Assembly (NCBI GenBank): GCA_034435375.1
Contig: DAOTXR010000065.1
Location: forward strand, 1 to 8,544
DNA: 8,544 nt
Direction of reading: 5' to 3'
DNA from: DAOTXR01 sp034435375
GTDB taxonomy: Bacteria; Chloroflexota; Anaerolineae; Aggregatilineales; UBA3940
Shown here: positions 1 through 6,741 of the stretch, in pieces
How positions within the stretch are numbered: the stretch's first letter is position 1
Layout of the letters: each line of letters opens with the position of its first letter
The notes under the pieces: generated by a model
The model's database searches: none
The model's input: the letters and a program-made list of their open reading frames with translations, nothing else
Told to the model about the DNA's origin: nothing
Translations under genes and position numbers: made by a program

Positions 1-75
1 CGCTCGGTCTGCCCCCTCTCCACAAGTGGAGAGGGGGAGGGAGAGCCGCCAGAGGCGGCTCGACGGGGGTGAGGC
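1..75 (+). repeat. Palindromic multi-hairpin repeat, copy 1 (left end outside window)
   Basis: This is the first of two head-to-tail units. It is cut by the window edge, so its left GCCTCACCCC terminus is not visible, while its right terminus GGGGGTGAGGC is at 65-75. Inside it is a perfect 12-bp hairpin (arms 12-23 and 26-37, loop AA), followed by a second hairpin with GAGCCGCC / GGCGGCTC arms at about 43-61. Nine bases separate it from copy 2. It contains no gene. It resembles REP-like or BIME-like dispersed repeats; calling it a mobile element would go beyond the data. Confidence 0.85.
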
Positions 76-84
76 TCTGAGTTT

Positions 85-184
85 GCCTCACCCCCCGACC
101 TCGCTGACGCTCTGTCTGCCCCCTCTCCACACAGTGGCTGAGGGGGAGGGAGAGCCGCCGGGGGCGGCTCGACAGGGGTGAGGC
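85..184 (+). repeat. Palindromic multi-hairpin repeat, copy 2
   Basis: This complete unit begins GCCTCACCCCCC and ends GGGGTGAGGC, so the termini pair as a closing stem. The interior holds a CCCCTC-TCCAC / GTGGCTGAGGGG hairpin with a one-base bulge and a perfect GAGCCGCC / GGCGGCTC hairpin. It lies 34 bases past the stop codon of the minus-strand acetyltransferase, where its transcript would fold. It aligns over its whole length with the reverse complement of 4293-4394. The bulged central hairpin has a left arm like copy 1 and a right arm like copy 3, so it looks like a hybrid. Confidence 0.88.
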
Positions 185-218
185 TCTGGACCGGGCCATC
201 CGGCCCCGCCAGCGACCC

Positions 219-800
219 TTACCACGGCGGACCGCACAGGTCAATCGGGCCGCCGGGCCACGGATCGTCGCGGCATGCCAGAGCCATCAAGACGGTGTCC
301 GTGGGGAAGGCCATCCGCCCCGTCGATTGTTCAAATGTGCATGGCCCCTCGACCACCTGCCAGCCAAGCGCGCTGTAAAAGGGGATTCTGCTCGCGCCGC
401 ACACCAGAAAGCCAAAGGGGACTTTCATCGCGTCGCGCATGAAGGCGGCGGCCTGCCGCATGGCCATCGAGGCGTAGCCGCGCCTGCGGCGATCCGGATG
501 AGTCATCACGCCGCCGACTCCCCCTACGCGCACTGGCCTGCCGCCGACCGTGATCGTCCGCTCCAACAGCTCAAGTGAGCTGACCCACTGCTCTCCCTCG
601 CAGACGATCACCAGCCACTCGCCGCCTGTCCACTCGATCTGCTTCGATGAGGGATCGGCCTCGATGAAAATGCGGTGCGCCCATTCGTCGATGGAGGCCA
701 TGAGGGGGGCGGGGACATCGGCTCTCCGGTAGATGGCGGTGTGTGGCGGCACGGCTGAACTCCGGCTGTGGGGCAAGAATCGACAAAATCGCTGGCTCAT
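219..800 (-). CDS. GNAT family N-acetyltransferase
   Basis: The product is a cytosolic acetyl-CoA-dependent N-acetyltransferase; the acceptor is unknown. From the ATG at 800 it is 193 residues, a normal length for a single GNAT domain. Motif A is clear: GGVGGVMTHPDRRRRGYAS at about residues 93-111, with the R/Q-x-x-G-x-A acetyl-CoA pyrophosphate loop seen as RRRGYA. An FYSALGW segment follows at about 141-147, and the C-terminus ends GPIDLCGPPW. The FY-x-x-LGW plus terminal 'IDL..PW' pattern recalls AAC(2')-like GNAT proteins, but that does not establish aminoglycoside resistance. The frame stays open to an ATG at 860, which would add 20 residues. Neither start has a convincing ribosome site. 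I prefer 800 because the candidate promoter would leave only about a 10-base leader before 860. It is transcribed away from the M1 peptidase gene. Confidence 0.85.
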   Translation of the reverse strand: MSQRFCRFLPHSRSSAVPPHTAIYRRADVPAPLMASIDEWAHRIFIEADPSSKQIEWTGGEWLVIVCEGEQWVSSLELLERTITVGGRPVRVGGVGGVMTHPDRRRRGYASMAMRQAAAFMRDAMKVPFGFLVCGASRIPFYSALGWQVVEGPCTFEQSTGRMAFPTDTVLMALACRDDPWPGGPIDLCGPPW

Positions 801-876
801 GTTCAAGATCGGTGGGCGGGCATGTTCACCCCAGCCGCCTTCTGCGCCTGTTCTGAACATGGACCCGGTGCTGTGA

Positions 877-905
877 ATTGTAACGCGCAGGGCTTAGACC
901 ACCAA
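877..905 (-). promoter_or_regulatory. Candidate sigma-70-type promoter for the acetyltransferase
   Basis: On the minus strand a TACAAT -10 element (877-882) lies 17 bases downstream of TTGGTG (900-905). The -10 matches consensus at five of six positions and the -35 at three. It faces the acetyltransferase gene, and transcription would begin near 870. This is a pattern match in a divergent intergenic region, and Chloroflexota promoter consensus is poorly defined. Confidence 0.35.
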
Positions 906-966
906 GCGTGGAAATGCGCCAGCCGGACTATGGCCGAAGGCGCTATACTCGTCCGAAGATAGTATC

Positions 967-971
967 AGGAG
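967..971 (+). promoter_or_regulatory. Ribosome binding site of the M1 peptidase gene
   Basis: AGGAG lies six bases before the ATG at 978. It fixes that codon as the start, which also gives a proper lipoprotein signal peptide. A TATACT sequence at 944-949 could be a -10 element, but no recognisable -35 sits at the right distance. Confidence 0.7.
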
Positions 972-977
972 CTGCCT

Positions 978-2519
978 ATGACTCGCATTCGTGCTCTGCT
1001 TATTGCACTGATCGCCCTCGCGCTGGCGGCGCTGGCCTGCGGCCTCCCGGCGGCCTCGCCGACGGCGGTCTCGGTTCCGCCCACCCGGACCCCCGCCCCC
1101 TCGCCCACGCTCCCACCGACGGCCACGCCCAGGCCCAGCCCTGCCCCTACTGAGACGCCTCTCCCTTCGCCTACCCTCCTCCCCCTGATCGGAGCCGAGG
1201 GCGCTGGCGATGCCTACTTCCCAACTATGGGCAACGGCGGCTACGATGCGCTGCACTACACGCTCGACCTGACGGTTGACCTGGAGGCCCACACGCTGGA
1301 CGCCACTGCCATCCTGGATGCCCAGGCCGCCCAGGACTTGGCCCGCTTCAACCTGGACCTGGTTGGGATGCAGATCGAAGGGGTAGCGGTGAATGGCCAG
1401 CCCGCCCACTACGAGCGCAGTCGGGGGGAGCTGATCATCACCCCTGCCGACCTGATCGGCGTGGGCGAGACCTTCCGTGTGTGGGTCGATTATCACGGGA
1501 CGCCGCGCGGTCAGGCCGACATGCCCGACTACTCGCAGGGCTGGCACTTCTACGAGGGCGGCGCGTTTGTGGCCGGCGAGCCGACCGGCGCGTCGGGGTG
1601 GTACCCGGTCAACATGCACCCCAGCGACAAGGCCACCTACACCTTCCGCGTCACGGTCGAGAAGCCCTATGAAGTGGCCGCCAACGGCACGCTCCGGCAG
1701 AGCATCGACAACGGCAGCACGCAGACCTTCGTGTGGGAGTCGCGTGACCCGATCGCGCCATACCTGGTCACGGTGGGTGTCGGCGACTTCCGGATCGAGA
1801 CGGACGCCTCGACGAGCGGCGTGCCGATCCGCAACTATATCGCCGCCTCATTGTCATCAGACGTTATCCAGGCGACAGCCCTCCAGGCCGACATGATCGA
1901 CGTGTATGAGTCGCTGTTTGGACCGTACCCGTTTGAGGTGTCGGGCGTGATTGTCCACGATGTCCGCTTGCAGTTTGCGCTGGAGACGCAGACGTTGATC
2001 GTGTTCGGCAACAGCTTCATTGACGAGTATGTTGTGGCCCATGAGCTGGCGCATATGTGGTTCGGCGACAGCGTGACGCCAGCCCGCTGGCAGGACATCT
2101 GGTTGAACGAAGGCTTTGCCACCTACGCCAGCCTCCTGTGGTTCGAGCGGGCCTACAGCCCGAAAGACGCCGAACAGGAGCTGCGAAGCATGTACGAGGT
2201 CATGGCCGGGTCGGGGGGCAACACCATTGTCATCGGCGATCCGGGACCGGACGACATGTTCGACGGAGCGGTGTACCTGCGCGGCGCGCTGACGCTGCAC
2301 GCGCTCCGGCTACGGGTTGGCGATGAGGTGTTCTTTGAGGTGCTACGCACCTACGCCGACCGCTACCGCCACGGCAACGCCACCACGGAGGACTTCATCG
2401 CGCTGGCAGAGGAGGTCAGCGGGGAGCCGCTCGATGACCTGTTCCAGAGGTGGCTGTACGAGGCTAAAATGCCGGACATTCCTGAGATGGGGCTGTACGC
2501 AAAGGACTTTGCGCCCTGA
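978..2519 (+). CDS. M1 family zinc metallopeptidase, predicted lipoprotein
   Basis: This 513-residue protein is a secreted, lipid-anchored aminopeptidase-type enzyme of the gluzincin M1 family. Residues 1-20 form a hydrophobic signal ending LAAL-A before Cys21, the likely lipidated residue. Residues 22-72 are a Pro/Thr/Ser-rich tether. The N-terminal beta domain follows (about 75-270), then the thermolysin-like catalytic domain. The zinc site is complete: HELAH with His355, Glu356 and His359, then Glu378 in NEGFATY, exactly 18 residues on. The exopeptidase loop, GAMEN in classical members, reads ALETQT at 334-339, keeping the glutamate (Glu336). Tyr433 in VYLRGA matches the transition-state tyrosine. 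The protein ends soon after the catalytic domain, so it lacks the large C-terminal helical domain of PepN-type enzymes. All catalytic residues are present, so it is probably active. Its natural peptide substrates cannot be inferred. Confidence 0.95.
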   Translation: MTRIRALLIALIALALAALACGLPAASPTAVSVPPTRTPAPSPTLPPTATPRPSPAPTETPLPSPTLLPLIGAEGAGDAYFPTMGNGGYDALHYTLDLTVDLEAHTLDATAILDAQAAQDLARFNLDLVGMQIEGVAVNGQPAHYERSRGELIITPADLIGVGETFRVWVDYHGTPRGQADMPDYSQGWHFYEGGAFVAGEPTGASGWYPVNMHPSDKATYTFRVTVEKPYEVAANGTLRQSIDNGSTQTFVWESRDPIAPYLVTVGVGDFRIETDASTSGVPIRNYIAASLSSDVIQATALQADMIDVYESLFGPYPFEVSGVIVHDVRLQFALETQTLIVFGNSFIDEYVVAHELAHMWFGDSVTPARWQDIWLNEGFATYASLLWFERAYSPKDAEQELRSMYEVMAGSGGNTIVIGDPGPDDMFDGAVYLRGALTLHALRLRVGDEVFFEVLRTYADRYRHGNATTEDFIALAEEVSGEPLDDLFQRWLYEAKMPDIPEMGLYAKDFAP

Positions 2520-2631
2520 ATGTTGGGGTCAACGCCTGCCTGACCGCCTCCTGCGTCGCGATGCCACGCTTGCACACTGGGCTTGCGCCAGGCATTGAGC
2601 GCGGCCAACTCTGCGGTTCTCTCGCTCCAGA

Positions 2632-2649
2632 GCGCCTTTTTCGAGGCGC
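2632..2649 (+). terminator. Weak hairpin in the M1 peptidase / lipid kinase gap
   Basis: Arms GCGCCT (2632-2637) and AGGCGC (2644-2649) enclose a TTTTCG loop and are followed by CCTTTCT. It lies about 110 bases after the peptidase stop and upstream of the next gene. The stem is only six bp and lacks a true T-run, so a terminator role is tentative. A TATCAT at 2661-2666, just after it, could be a -10 element for the kinase-like gene, with no good -35. Confidence 0.25.
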
Positions 2650-2713
2650 CCTTTCTGGGTTATCATAGCCTATCGAGGCTCAGTGTGCCTCTTTTGGGCC
2701 ATCCGGCGTTCTC

Positions 2714-2720
2714 AAGGAGG
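2714..2720 (+). promoter_or_regulatory. Strong Shine-Dalgarno that sets the start of the lipid-kinase-like gene
   Basis: AAGGAGG ends six bases before the ATG at 2727. The reading frame is open back to an ATG at 2583, but that would add 48 residues without membrane or family character and has no ribosome site. The SD therefore decides the start in favour of 2727. Confidence 0.85.
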
Positions 2721-2726
2721 CTTCCC

Positions 2727-3437
2727 ATGACACCCGGAGACATTGTCGGTCTGATCGTGTCCTATGTGTACGCTTTTGCGCTGCTGATCGTCGTCGAGGC
2801 GCTGGGCAGGCAGTTCAAATGGCCCCAGCACGTCACTCGCAAGATCATCCACATCGGGGCAGGCATGTGGGTGTGGGGCATCCTGTACTTCTTTGACCAT
2901 TGGTACTGGGGCATTATTCCCTTCGGCACGTTCATCGTGCTGAATTATGTCTTCTACCGTCGCCAGGTCTTCCAGCAGATGGATGCCCAGGACTCGTCGC
3001 CCGGCACGGTGTACTTTGCCTTTTCGATCACCGTGTTGTTTGCCCTGCTGTGGCGCACCGGCCAGGGCCAGCTTGACCAGGCGCCCATCGCTGTCGCTGC
3101 TGTGATGGCGATGACGTGGGGGGACGCCATGGCCCACATGATCGGCAGACGCTGGGGGAAGACCACCTATGTGTTGTTCAACCATTCCCGTTCATGGGAG
3201 GGCACAGCGGCGATGATCGCCTTCAGCTTCGTGGCGGTGTTCCTGACGCTGTGGCTGCTGCCCGGCTCGGCCCTCAGCCCGGCTAGCCGCGTGCTCGGCC
3301 CGGCCAGCGCGGCCATCATGGCGCTGTTCACCGTCACCCTGGCCGCCTTTTTCGAGGGCGTCTCGCCGCTGGGGTTGGACAATCTGACGGTGCCGATGAT
3401 CTCCGCGCTGTCGCTCTTTTTGTTGTACCAGTTGTAG
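2727..3437 (+). CDS. Polyprenol/phytol/diacylglycerol kinase-like integral membrane protein (CTP-dependent family)
   Basis: The product is 236 residues with about six or seven hydrophobic segments. It belongs to the membrane family that includes phytol kinase VTE5, dolichol kinase SEC59 and yeast diacylglycerol kinase DGK1. These phosphorylate a lipid alcohol, typically from CTP, and are related to CDP-diacylglycerol synthase. Family landmarks are all visible: TRKIIHIGAG at 37-46, PGTVYFA at 92-98, WGDAMAHMIGRRWGK at 131-145 (acidic Asp133 and a glycine-lysine element), SWEGT at 156-160, and EGVSPLGLDNLTVP at 210-223 with Glu210, Asp218 and Asn219. The short N-terminus, directly before the first membrane helix, suits a compact bacterial member. 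The lipid substrate is not determinable here; polyprenol, phytol/geranylgeraniol or diacylglycerol are all possible. It stands alone, with about 200 bases to the peptidase gene and 333 to the phosphatase gene. Confidence 0.85.
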   Translation: MTPGDIVGLIVSYVYAFALLIVVEALGRQFKWPQHVTRKIIHIGAGMWVWGILYFFDHWYWGIIPFGTFIVLNYVFYRRQVFQQMDAQDSSPGTVYFAFSITVLFALLWRTGQGQLDQAPIAVAAVMAMTWGDAMAHMIGRRWGKTTYVLFNHSRSWEGTAAMIAFSFVAVFLTLWLLPGSALSPASRVLGPASAAIMALFTVTLAAFFEGVSPLGLDNLTVPMISALSLFLLYQL

Positions 3438-3770
3438 AATTTTGTTTTACAATGAGGAGTGATGATCGCCACCCACGATGCGGCGCTGCCTCTGGCGCTC
3501 AATGTGAGAGACCGGAGGAACCTTGATGGATCGTGGGGCGGTAGGCTGTTCCAGCTTCACCTCCAAACTTCGTTGGGCGCGATTCTGCCTCTTGACCATG
3601 CCATGGGGGAGAGGAGAGGTGAGGCATTCGGGAAAAGGCGAGGTGAGGCTCTGGAATAAGATCGTTCGATCTTCGACCAGCTGTCGGGGCGAGGGGGCAG
3701 GGAGCTTGAATCGACATGGGCGCACTATAAGCAAATCCTCCGCACAATCAGCATCCGGGAGGACGAGGCT
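3438..3770. other. 333-base gene-free stretch with decayed repeat fragments
   Basis: I see no convincing gene here. A TACAAT at 3448-3453 could be a -10 element. The tract 3599-3655 is G/A-rich and carries GAGGTGAGGC twice (3616-3625 and 3640-3649). The second is followed by TCTGG, as after repeat copy 2, so this is probably an eroded relative of the palindromic repeats. A near-perfect 16-base palindrome, AAGATCG-TT-CGATCTT, lies at 3658-3673. TATAAG at 3726-3731 and GGGAGG at 3757-3762 could serve the downstream phosphatase gene. Reading in the phosphatase frame is open upstream of 3771 for some distance, but no better start was found. Confidence 0.5.
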
Positions 3771-4280
3771 ATGCTGACCGAGGTTGTTCTCCCCGACGGG
3801 GTGCCGGGGCAACTGTTCCGCTCGCCGATGCCGGGGCGCTGGGACTGGCCGTTCAAAGAGGCTTTTCGCGCCATCATGAAACACAAGATCGATCTGGTGG
3901 TGGTGCTGGCCAATCCGCTGGAGATCGAGACCTATGCCCCGCGCTATGCTCGCATGATCGATGAGGAAGACCTGCCCTGGGAAATGTGGGACTATCCCAT
4001 CCCGGACGAGGGCGTGCCTGAGGACAACGAGGAATTCCTTGACCTGGCCCGCGATGTGGCGGAGGAGATTCGTGAGGGCGCACGGGTGCTGATCCACTGT
4101 TACGCCGGGTCGGGGCGGACGGGCACGCTGGCCACCTGCGTGCTGATGGCGCTGGGGATGCGCTTGGAGGAGGCTCGCGTGGCCGTGCGCGATGCCGGAG
4201 CCGGGCCGGAGACGCTGAGCCAGGAGCGGCTGGTGGAGTGGGCTGCGCGGGCGCTGTCGCAGGACAGTGAAGTGGCGTAA
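3771..4280 (+). CDS. Dual-specificity / protein tyrosine phosphatase-like protein
   Basis: This 169-residue cytosolic protein is a cysteine-dependent phosphatase, with a length typical of a stand-alone dual-specificity domain. The P-loop is intact: VLIHCYAGSGRTGT at 107-120, with nucleophile Cys110, Arg116 and the following Thr117 fitting HCx5R(S/T). The upstream loop YPIPDEGVP (75-83) supplies the likely general acid Asp79, at the usual distance before the P-loop. The ATG at 3771 has GGGAGG eight bases upstream and gives a complete domain. Substrates could be phosphoproteins, phosphoinositides or RNA 5' ends, since all occur in this superfamily. No kinase gene is adjacent, so the partner is unknown. 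The 3' end faces the EamA permease gene across repeat copy 3. Confidence 0.9.
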   Translation: MLTEVVLPDGVPGQLFRSPMPGRWDWPFKEAFRAIMKHKIDLVVVLANPLEIETYAPRYARMIDEEDLPWEMWDYPIPDEGVPEDNEEFLDLARDVAEEIREGARVLIHCYAGSGRTGTLATCVLMALGMRLEEARVAVRDAGAGPETLSQERLVEWAARALSQDSEVA

Positions 4281-4292
4281 CGGAAACCTGAC

Positions 4293-4394
4293 GCCTCACC
4301 CCCTGTCGAGCCGCCCCCGGCGGCTCTCCTTTCCCCTCAGCCACACAGTGGCTGAGGGGGCAGACCGAGCGTCAGCGAGGTCGGGGGGTGAGGC
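4293..4394 (-). repeat. Palindromic multi-hairpin repeat, copy 3 (inverted), between convergent genes
   Basis: This 102-base unit matches the reverse complement of 85-184. Its termini are 11-bp inverted repeats, GCCTCACCCCC (4293-4303) and GGGGGTGAGGC (4384-4394). Inside are two perfect hairpins: GAGCCGCC / GGCGGCTC (4308-4326, loop CCC) and CCCCTCAGCCAC / GTGGCTGAGGGG (4333-4359, loop ACA). A weaker GACC...GGTC stem lies at about 4362-4382. The folded form is a cruciform with several leaves. It starts 12 bases after the phosphatase stop and ends 23 bases before the permease stop. It may therefore act as a two-way transcript end or mRNA-protecting structure. Confidence 0.9.
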
Positions 4395-4417
4395 GGCCCT
4401 TACCCGAAACGCCCCCC

Positions 4418-5389
4418 TCACAATGACGCTGGGCGAGTCTGGCTCACCAACCGACCCTCGGCGAGCCTCAGGAAGATCACACTGGCCAGGATCATCAGGC
4501 TGCCGCCGATCTGCACTCCGGTCAAGCGCTCGCCCAACAGGAGATAAGCGATCACGGCAGTGAAGGCCGGCTCCAGGGTGACGATCAGATTGGCAACGCT
4601 GGACGGCAGGTAGCTGAGGCTGACATTGTACAGCCCAAACCCCATCACGGTCGGCCCGGCAGCCAGCAGGAACAAAATGGCCCATCCGCCCAGGGCATCT
4701 CTCAGCCAGAAGAGGTCAGCCGGACGAGCAGCGCTGCCGGGCGCCACTTCCCCTGGCAGCAGGTTGAAGCCCAGCAAAAAAACAGTGGCAGAGCCAAACG
4801 TGTAAAGCAGAGTCGTCCAGGGGTTCAGTCCGCGCTGCGACGCTGCGCGGCCCATCAGGCTGTAGATGGCATACAACAGGCCGGAGAGTATGCCAGTCAG
4901 AATACCGAACAGGTTGGTATGCCAGGCTTGCGGGTCCAGCGCCCCAGCGACCAGCGCGCAGCCGCTCAGGCTGAAGGCAATCGCCAGGAGCTTGACCCCA
5001 TCCAGACGTTCCTTGAGCAGCCACCAGCCCAGCAGCGCCGTAAAGGCGGCGGAACAGTAGACCAAGACAGTAGCGATAGCCGCGCCATTCAGGGCCACCG
5101 ACAGAGTCCACAGGGCATTGAAGATCGCCAGCGCGAGGCCGTACAGGACGAGGTAGGGCAGATGTCGGCGGTCCACTCGCAACAGGCGAGGACGCAGCAC
5201 CCCCAGCACGGACAGCAGGGTGAGGACCACAAAGGCGTCTCGCCAGACCGCCAGAACCAGCGGCGGCATGTGGTAAGTCTGGGTGAGGTGCCGAATGAAA
5301 ATGGCAGTCGTCGATAAGATGGCCGCACACGCCAGGGCAATCGAATAGCCACGGGTGAGCTGTGAGCGGCTGGAAGGTGAAGTGGTCAT
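4418..5389 (-). CDS. EamA/DMT family membrane transporter
   Basis: This 323-residue inner-membrane protein has about ten hydrophobic helices arranged as two EamA repeats. The first covers roughly residues 14-147 and the second 160-308. Each half ends with the same signature, a helix followed by a short acidic turn: WWLLKERLDGVKLL (122-135) in the first and YLLLGERLTGVQIG (282-295) in the second. The second is preceded by TLEPAFTAVIA. That duplicated pattern is diagnostic of the drug/metabolite transporter superfamily, whose members export or import amino acids, sugars, nucleotides or other small metabolites. The substrate cannot be read from sequence. The ATG at 5389 has a weak upstream GGATAAG and starts just before the first helix. 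A TATCAT at about 5434 on the minus strand is a possible -10 element without a clear -35. Confidence 0.92.
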   Translation of the reverse strand: MTTSPSSRSQLTRGYSIALACAAILSTTAIFIRHLTQTYHMPPLVLAVWRDAFVVLTLLSVLGVLRPRLLRVDRRHLPYLVLYGLALAIFNALWTLSVALNGAAIATVLVYCSAAFTALLGWWLLKERLDGVKLLAIAFSLSGCALVAGALDPQAWHTNLFGILTGILSGLLYAIYSLMGRAASQRGLNPWTTLLYTFGSATVFLLGFNLLPGEVAPGSAARPADLFWLRDALGGWAILFLLAAGPTVMGFGLYNVSLSYLPSSVANLIVTLEPAFTAVIAYLLLGERLTGVQIGGSLMILASVIFLRLAEGRLVSQTRPASL

Positions 5390-5570
5390 AGCTTATCCAG
5401 ATCGGGTACGCCGTGTTTGGTGTCTCATTGATATGATACAGGATCGACTTCATGTTCAGGGCGAGAGGGCCTGGATCTCACCCCCGCTCGACGCTCTCAT
5501 CAGCAGCTCGGCAGGGGATGAGGCAGATAGCGCATCGGTGGATTGCATCGTGATCTGATCCAGGGCGGGC

Positions 5571-6692
5571 TTACTTGCCACGAGAGCCGATAACATCCTG
5601 ACCAAGCGCCTCCGCGGTTGCCGGCAAGCCCAGGACGTGCAGTGTGCCATCCAGCAGCGTCACGGCCAGCAGCTCGCCGTCTCCCGACACGCTTACCGTC
5701 CAAATGTTCTGACCGAACTCCAGAGCATGCACCTGCTGGCCAGTCAGGGGGTTCCATGCCCGCAGCCAGCCGTCATCGCCCACCGTGAAGTACAGGTCGC
5801 CGCCGCGCCCAAAAGCTGCGTCGCGGCAGCCCAGGATGCCTCTGTCGAGCGCGAACTGGTGCGCCGTAAACTCGGCAGCCAGGGACCAGTCCTCGGTGCG
5901 CCACACCCGAACGTTGCCATCGAAGTAGCAGTTGGCCAGCAACGACTCGTCGGCAGAGAACTCCAGGTCGCGGCCTGCGATCAACGGCCCATACTCGAAC
6001 TCGCGCCGCAGGTCATAGGTGGACGCATCGAAGACAAATACGGCGCCCATCTCGTTGGTGACGGCCAGCCATCGACTGCCATAGGCCACCGACCACAGCC
6101 ATTGCCCCGACGGCCTGCGCTGAGTCAGACTGGCGCCATCGGCAGCATAGATGAACACACGACTTGACCCCCGGCTGACCACCGCGAAGCGACTGCCGTC
6201 GGGCGACCACTGCACATCGTATACGGTGTAGCCCGTCAAGCCCTGATTGGCCAACACTGCGCCCGACTCCAGGTCGAGCAGGACCAGATCGTTGCCGCCC
6301 GCTCGCCCGCCAGAGACCAGGCGGGAGCCGTCCGGCGAAAAAGCAACCCCCATGCCGACGCCGTCGTGCTCGTAAGGCTCGGCCAGCAGCCGTCCGGTGT
6401 CCACATCCCACACACGCAACACGCGATCAGCGCCCAGCGAGGCCAGCCGGTGCTGCTCGGTGGGCGAGAAGGCGGCAGCTTCTACTGGCCCGATGGATAC
6501 AATCCACCGTCGCACTTCCCGAAGCTGTGCAACATTGTCTGCCGTGATGGCCCGCTCGGAGAGCGGGGGACGCTCAACGGGGCCAGCCGGCGAGAGGGCC
6601 AGGTCCGCCTGGTCGGAGTTGCCGCAGCCCGCCGAGCCAGCAAGCACAAGCACGAGCGCAGCCAGCCACCATCGGCCCTGCATTGTCCTCAT
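5571..6692 (-). CDS. WD40 beta-propeller lipoprotein (paralogue A)
   Basis: This 373-residue extracytoplasmic lipoprotein has a signal peptide of residues 1-22 and lipobox SAG-Cys23. A short linker precedes the 'ITADNVAQL' segment at about 49-57, which in this protein type precedes the first blade. Seven WD40-like blades follow at approximately 70-105, 112-148, 155-190, 198-230, 240-275, 288-320 and 330-356. They show AFSP, SPDG and VRVW or VWD patterns. Cys255 and Cys289 fall in blades 5 and 6, matching a cysteine pair in the neighbouring paralogue. Such propellers are usually protein-interaction scaffolds, and no catalytic motif is seen. The start at 6692 follows a purine-rich GAGGGCGAGG; an in-frame ATG three codons later is possible. 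It lies downstream of paralogue B on the same strand. The 381-base gap and a candidate promoter suggest separate transcription. Confidence 0.9.
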   Translation of the reverse strand: MRTMQGRWWLAALVLVLAGSAGCGNSDQADLALSPAGPVERPPLSERAITADNVAQLREVRRWIVSIGPVEAAAFSPTEQHRLASLGADRVLRVWDVDTGRLLAEPYEHDGVGMGVAFSPDGSRLVSGGRAGGNDLVLLDLESGAVLANQGLTGYTVYDVQWSPDGSRFAVVSRGSSRVFIYAADGASLTQRRPSGQWLWSVAYGSRWLAVTNEMGAVFVFDASTYDLRREFEYGPLIAGRDLEFSADESLLANCYFDGNVRVWRTEDWSLAAEFTAHQFALDRGILGCRDAAFGRGGDLYFTVGDDGWLRAWNPLTGQQVHALEFGQNIWTVSVSGDGELLAVTLLDGTLHVLGLPATAEALGQDVIGSRGK

Positions 6693-6725
6693 CCTCGCCC
6701 TCTCAATACACCTACGTCCTCATCG

Positions 6726-6734
6726 ATCATAACA
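6726..6734 (-). promoter_or_regulatory. Candidate extended -10 promoter of WD40 paralogue A
   Basis: The minus strand reads TGT-TATGAT, an extended -10 (TGn plus a five-of-six -10). It lies 33 bases upstream of the ATG at 6692. No good -35 hexamer is present, as is usual for extended -10 promoters. The -35 region is overlapped by the left arm of the 6742-6804 inverted repeat. Confidence 0.35.
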
Positions 6735-6741
6735 CAAACCG

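Noticed and set aside
1..184. CRISPR array, suggested by tandem repeated units
   Set aside because: The units are about 100 bases, palindromic throughout, only two in tandem, and separated by nine bases rather than regular spacers.
894..1619. Minus-strand 241-codon open frame over the start of the peptidase gene
   Set aside because: The Arg/Gly-rich translation comes from the antisense of the Pro/Thr-rich tether and beta domain; there is no family resemblance.
3459..3659. Possible 66-residue plus-strand gene after the lipid kinase, with GAGGAG and a TACAAT nearby
   Set aside because: The second half is encoded by the decayed GAGGTGAGGC repeat and the protein has no recognisable domain. The ribosome site would be only about two bases from the ATG.
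3447..4097. Long minus-strand open frame (216 codons) across the phosphatase gene
   Set aside because: It is the antisense of a gene with intact catalytic motifs. Its own translation has no domain character, which is common in G+C-rich coding DNA.
4293..4394. tRNA or structured RNA gene, suggested by the cloverleaf-like fold
   Set aside because: There is no T-loop, anticodon arm or CCA-type acceptor pattern, and the same unit recurs in both orientations as a repeat.
4716..5453. Minus-strand frame overlapping the permease and starting upstream of it
   Set aside because: It is a frame shadow of the EamA gene. The true frame has ten membrane helices and duplicated family signatures.
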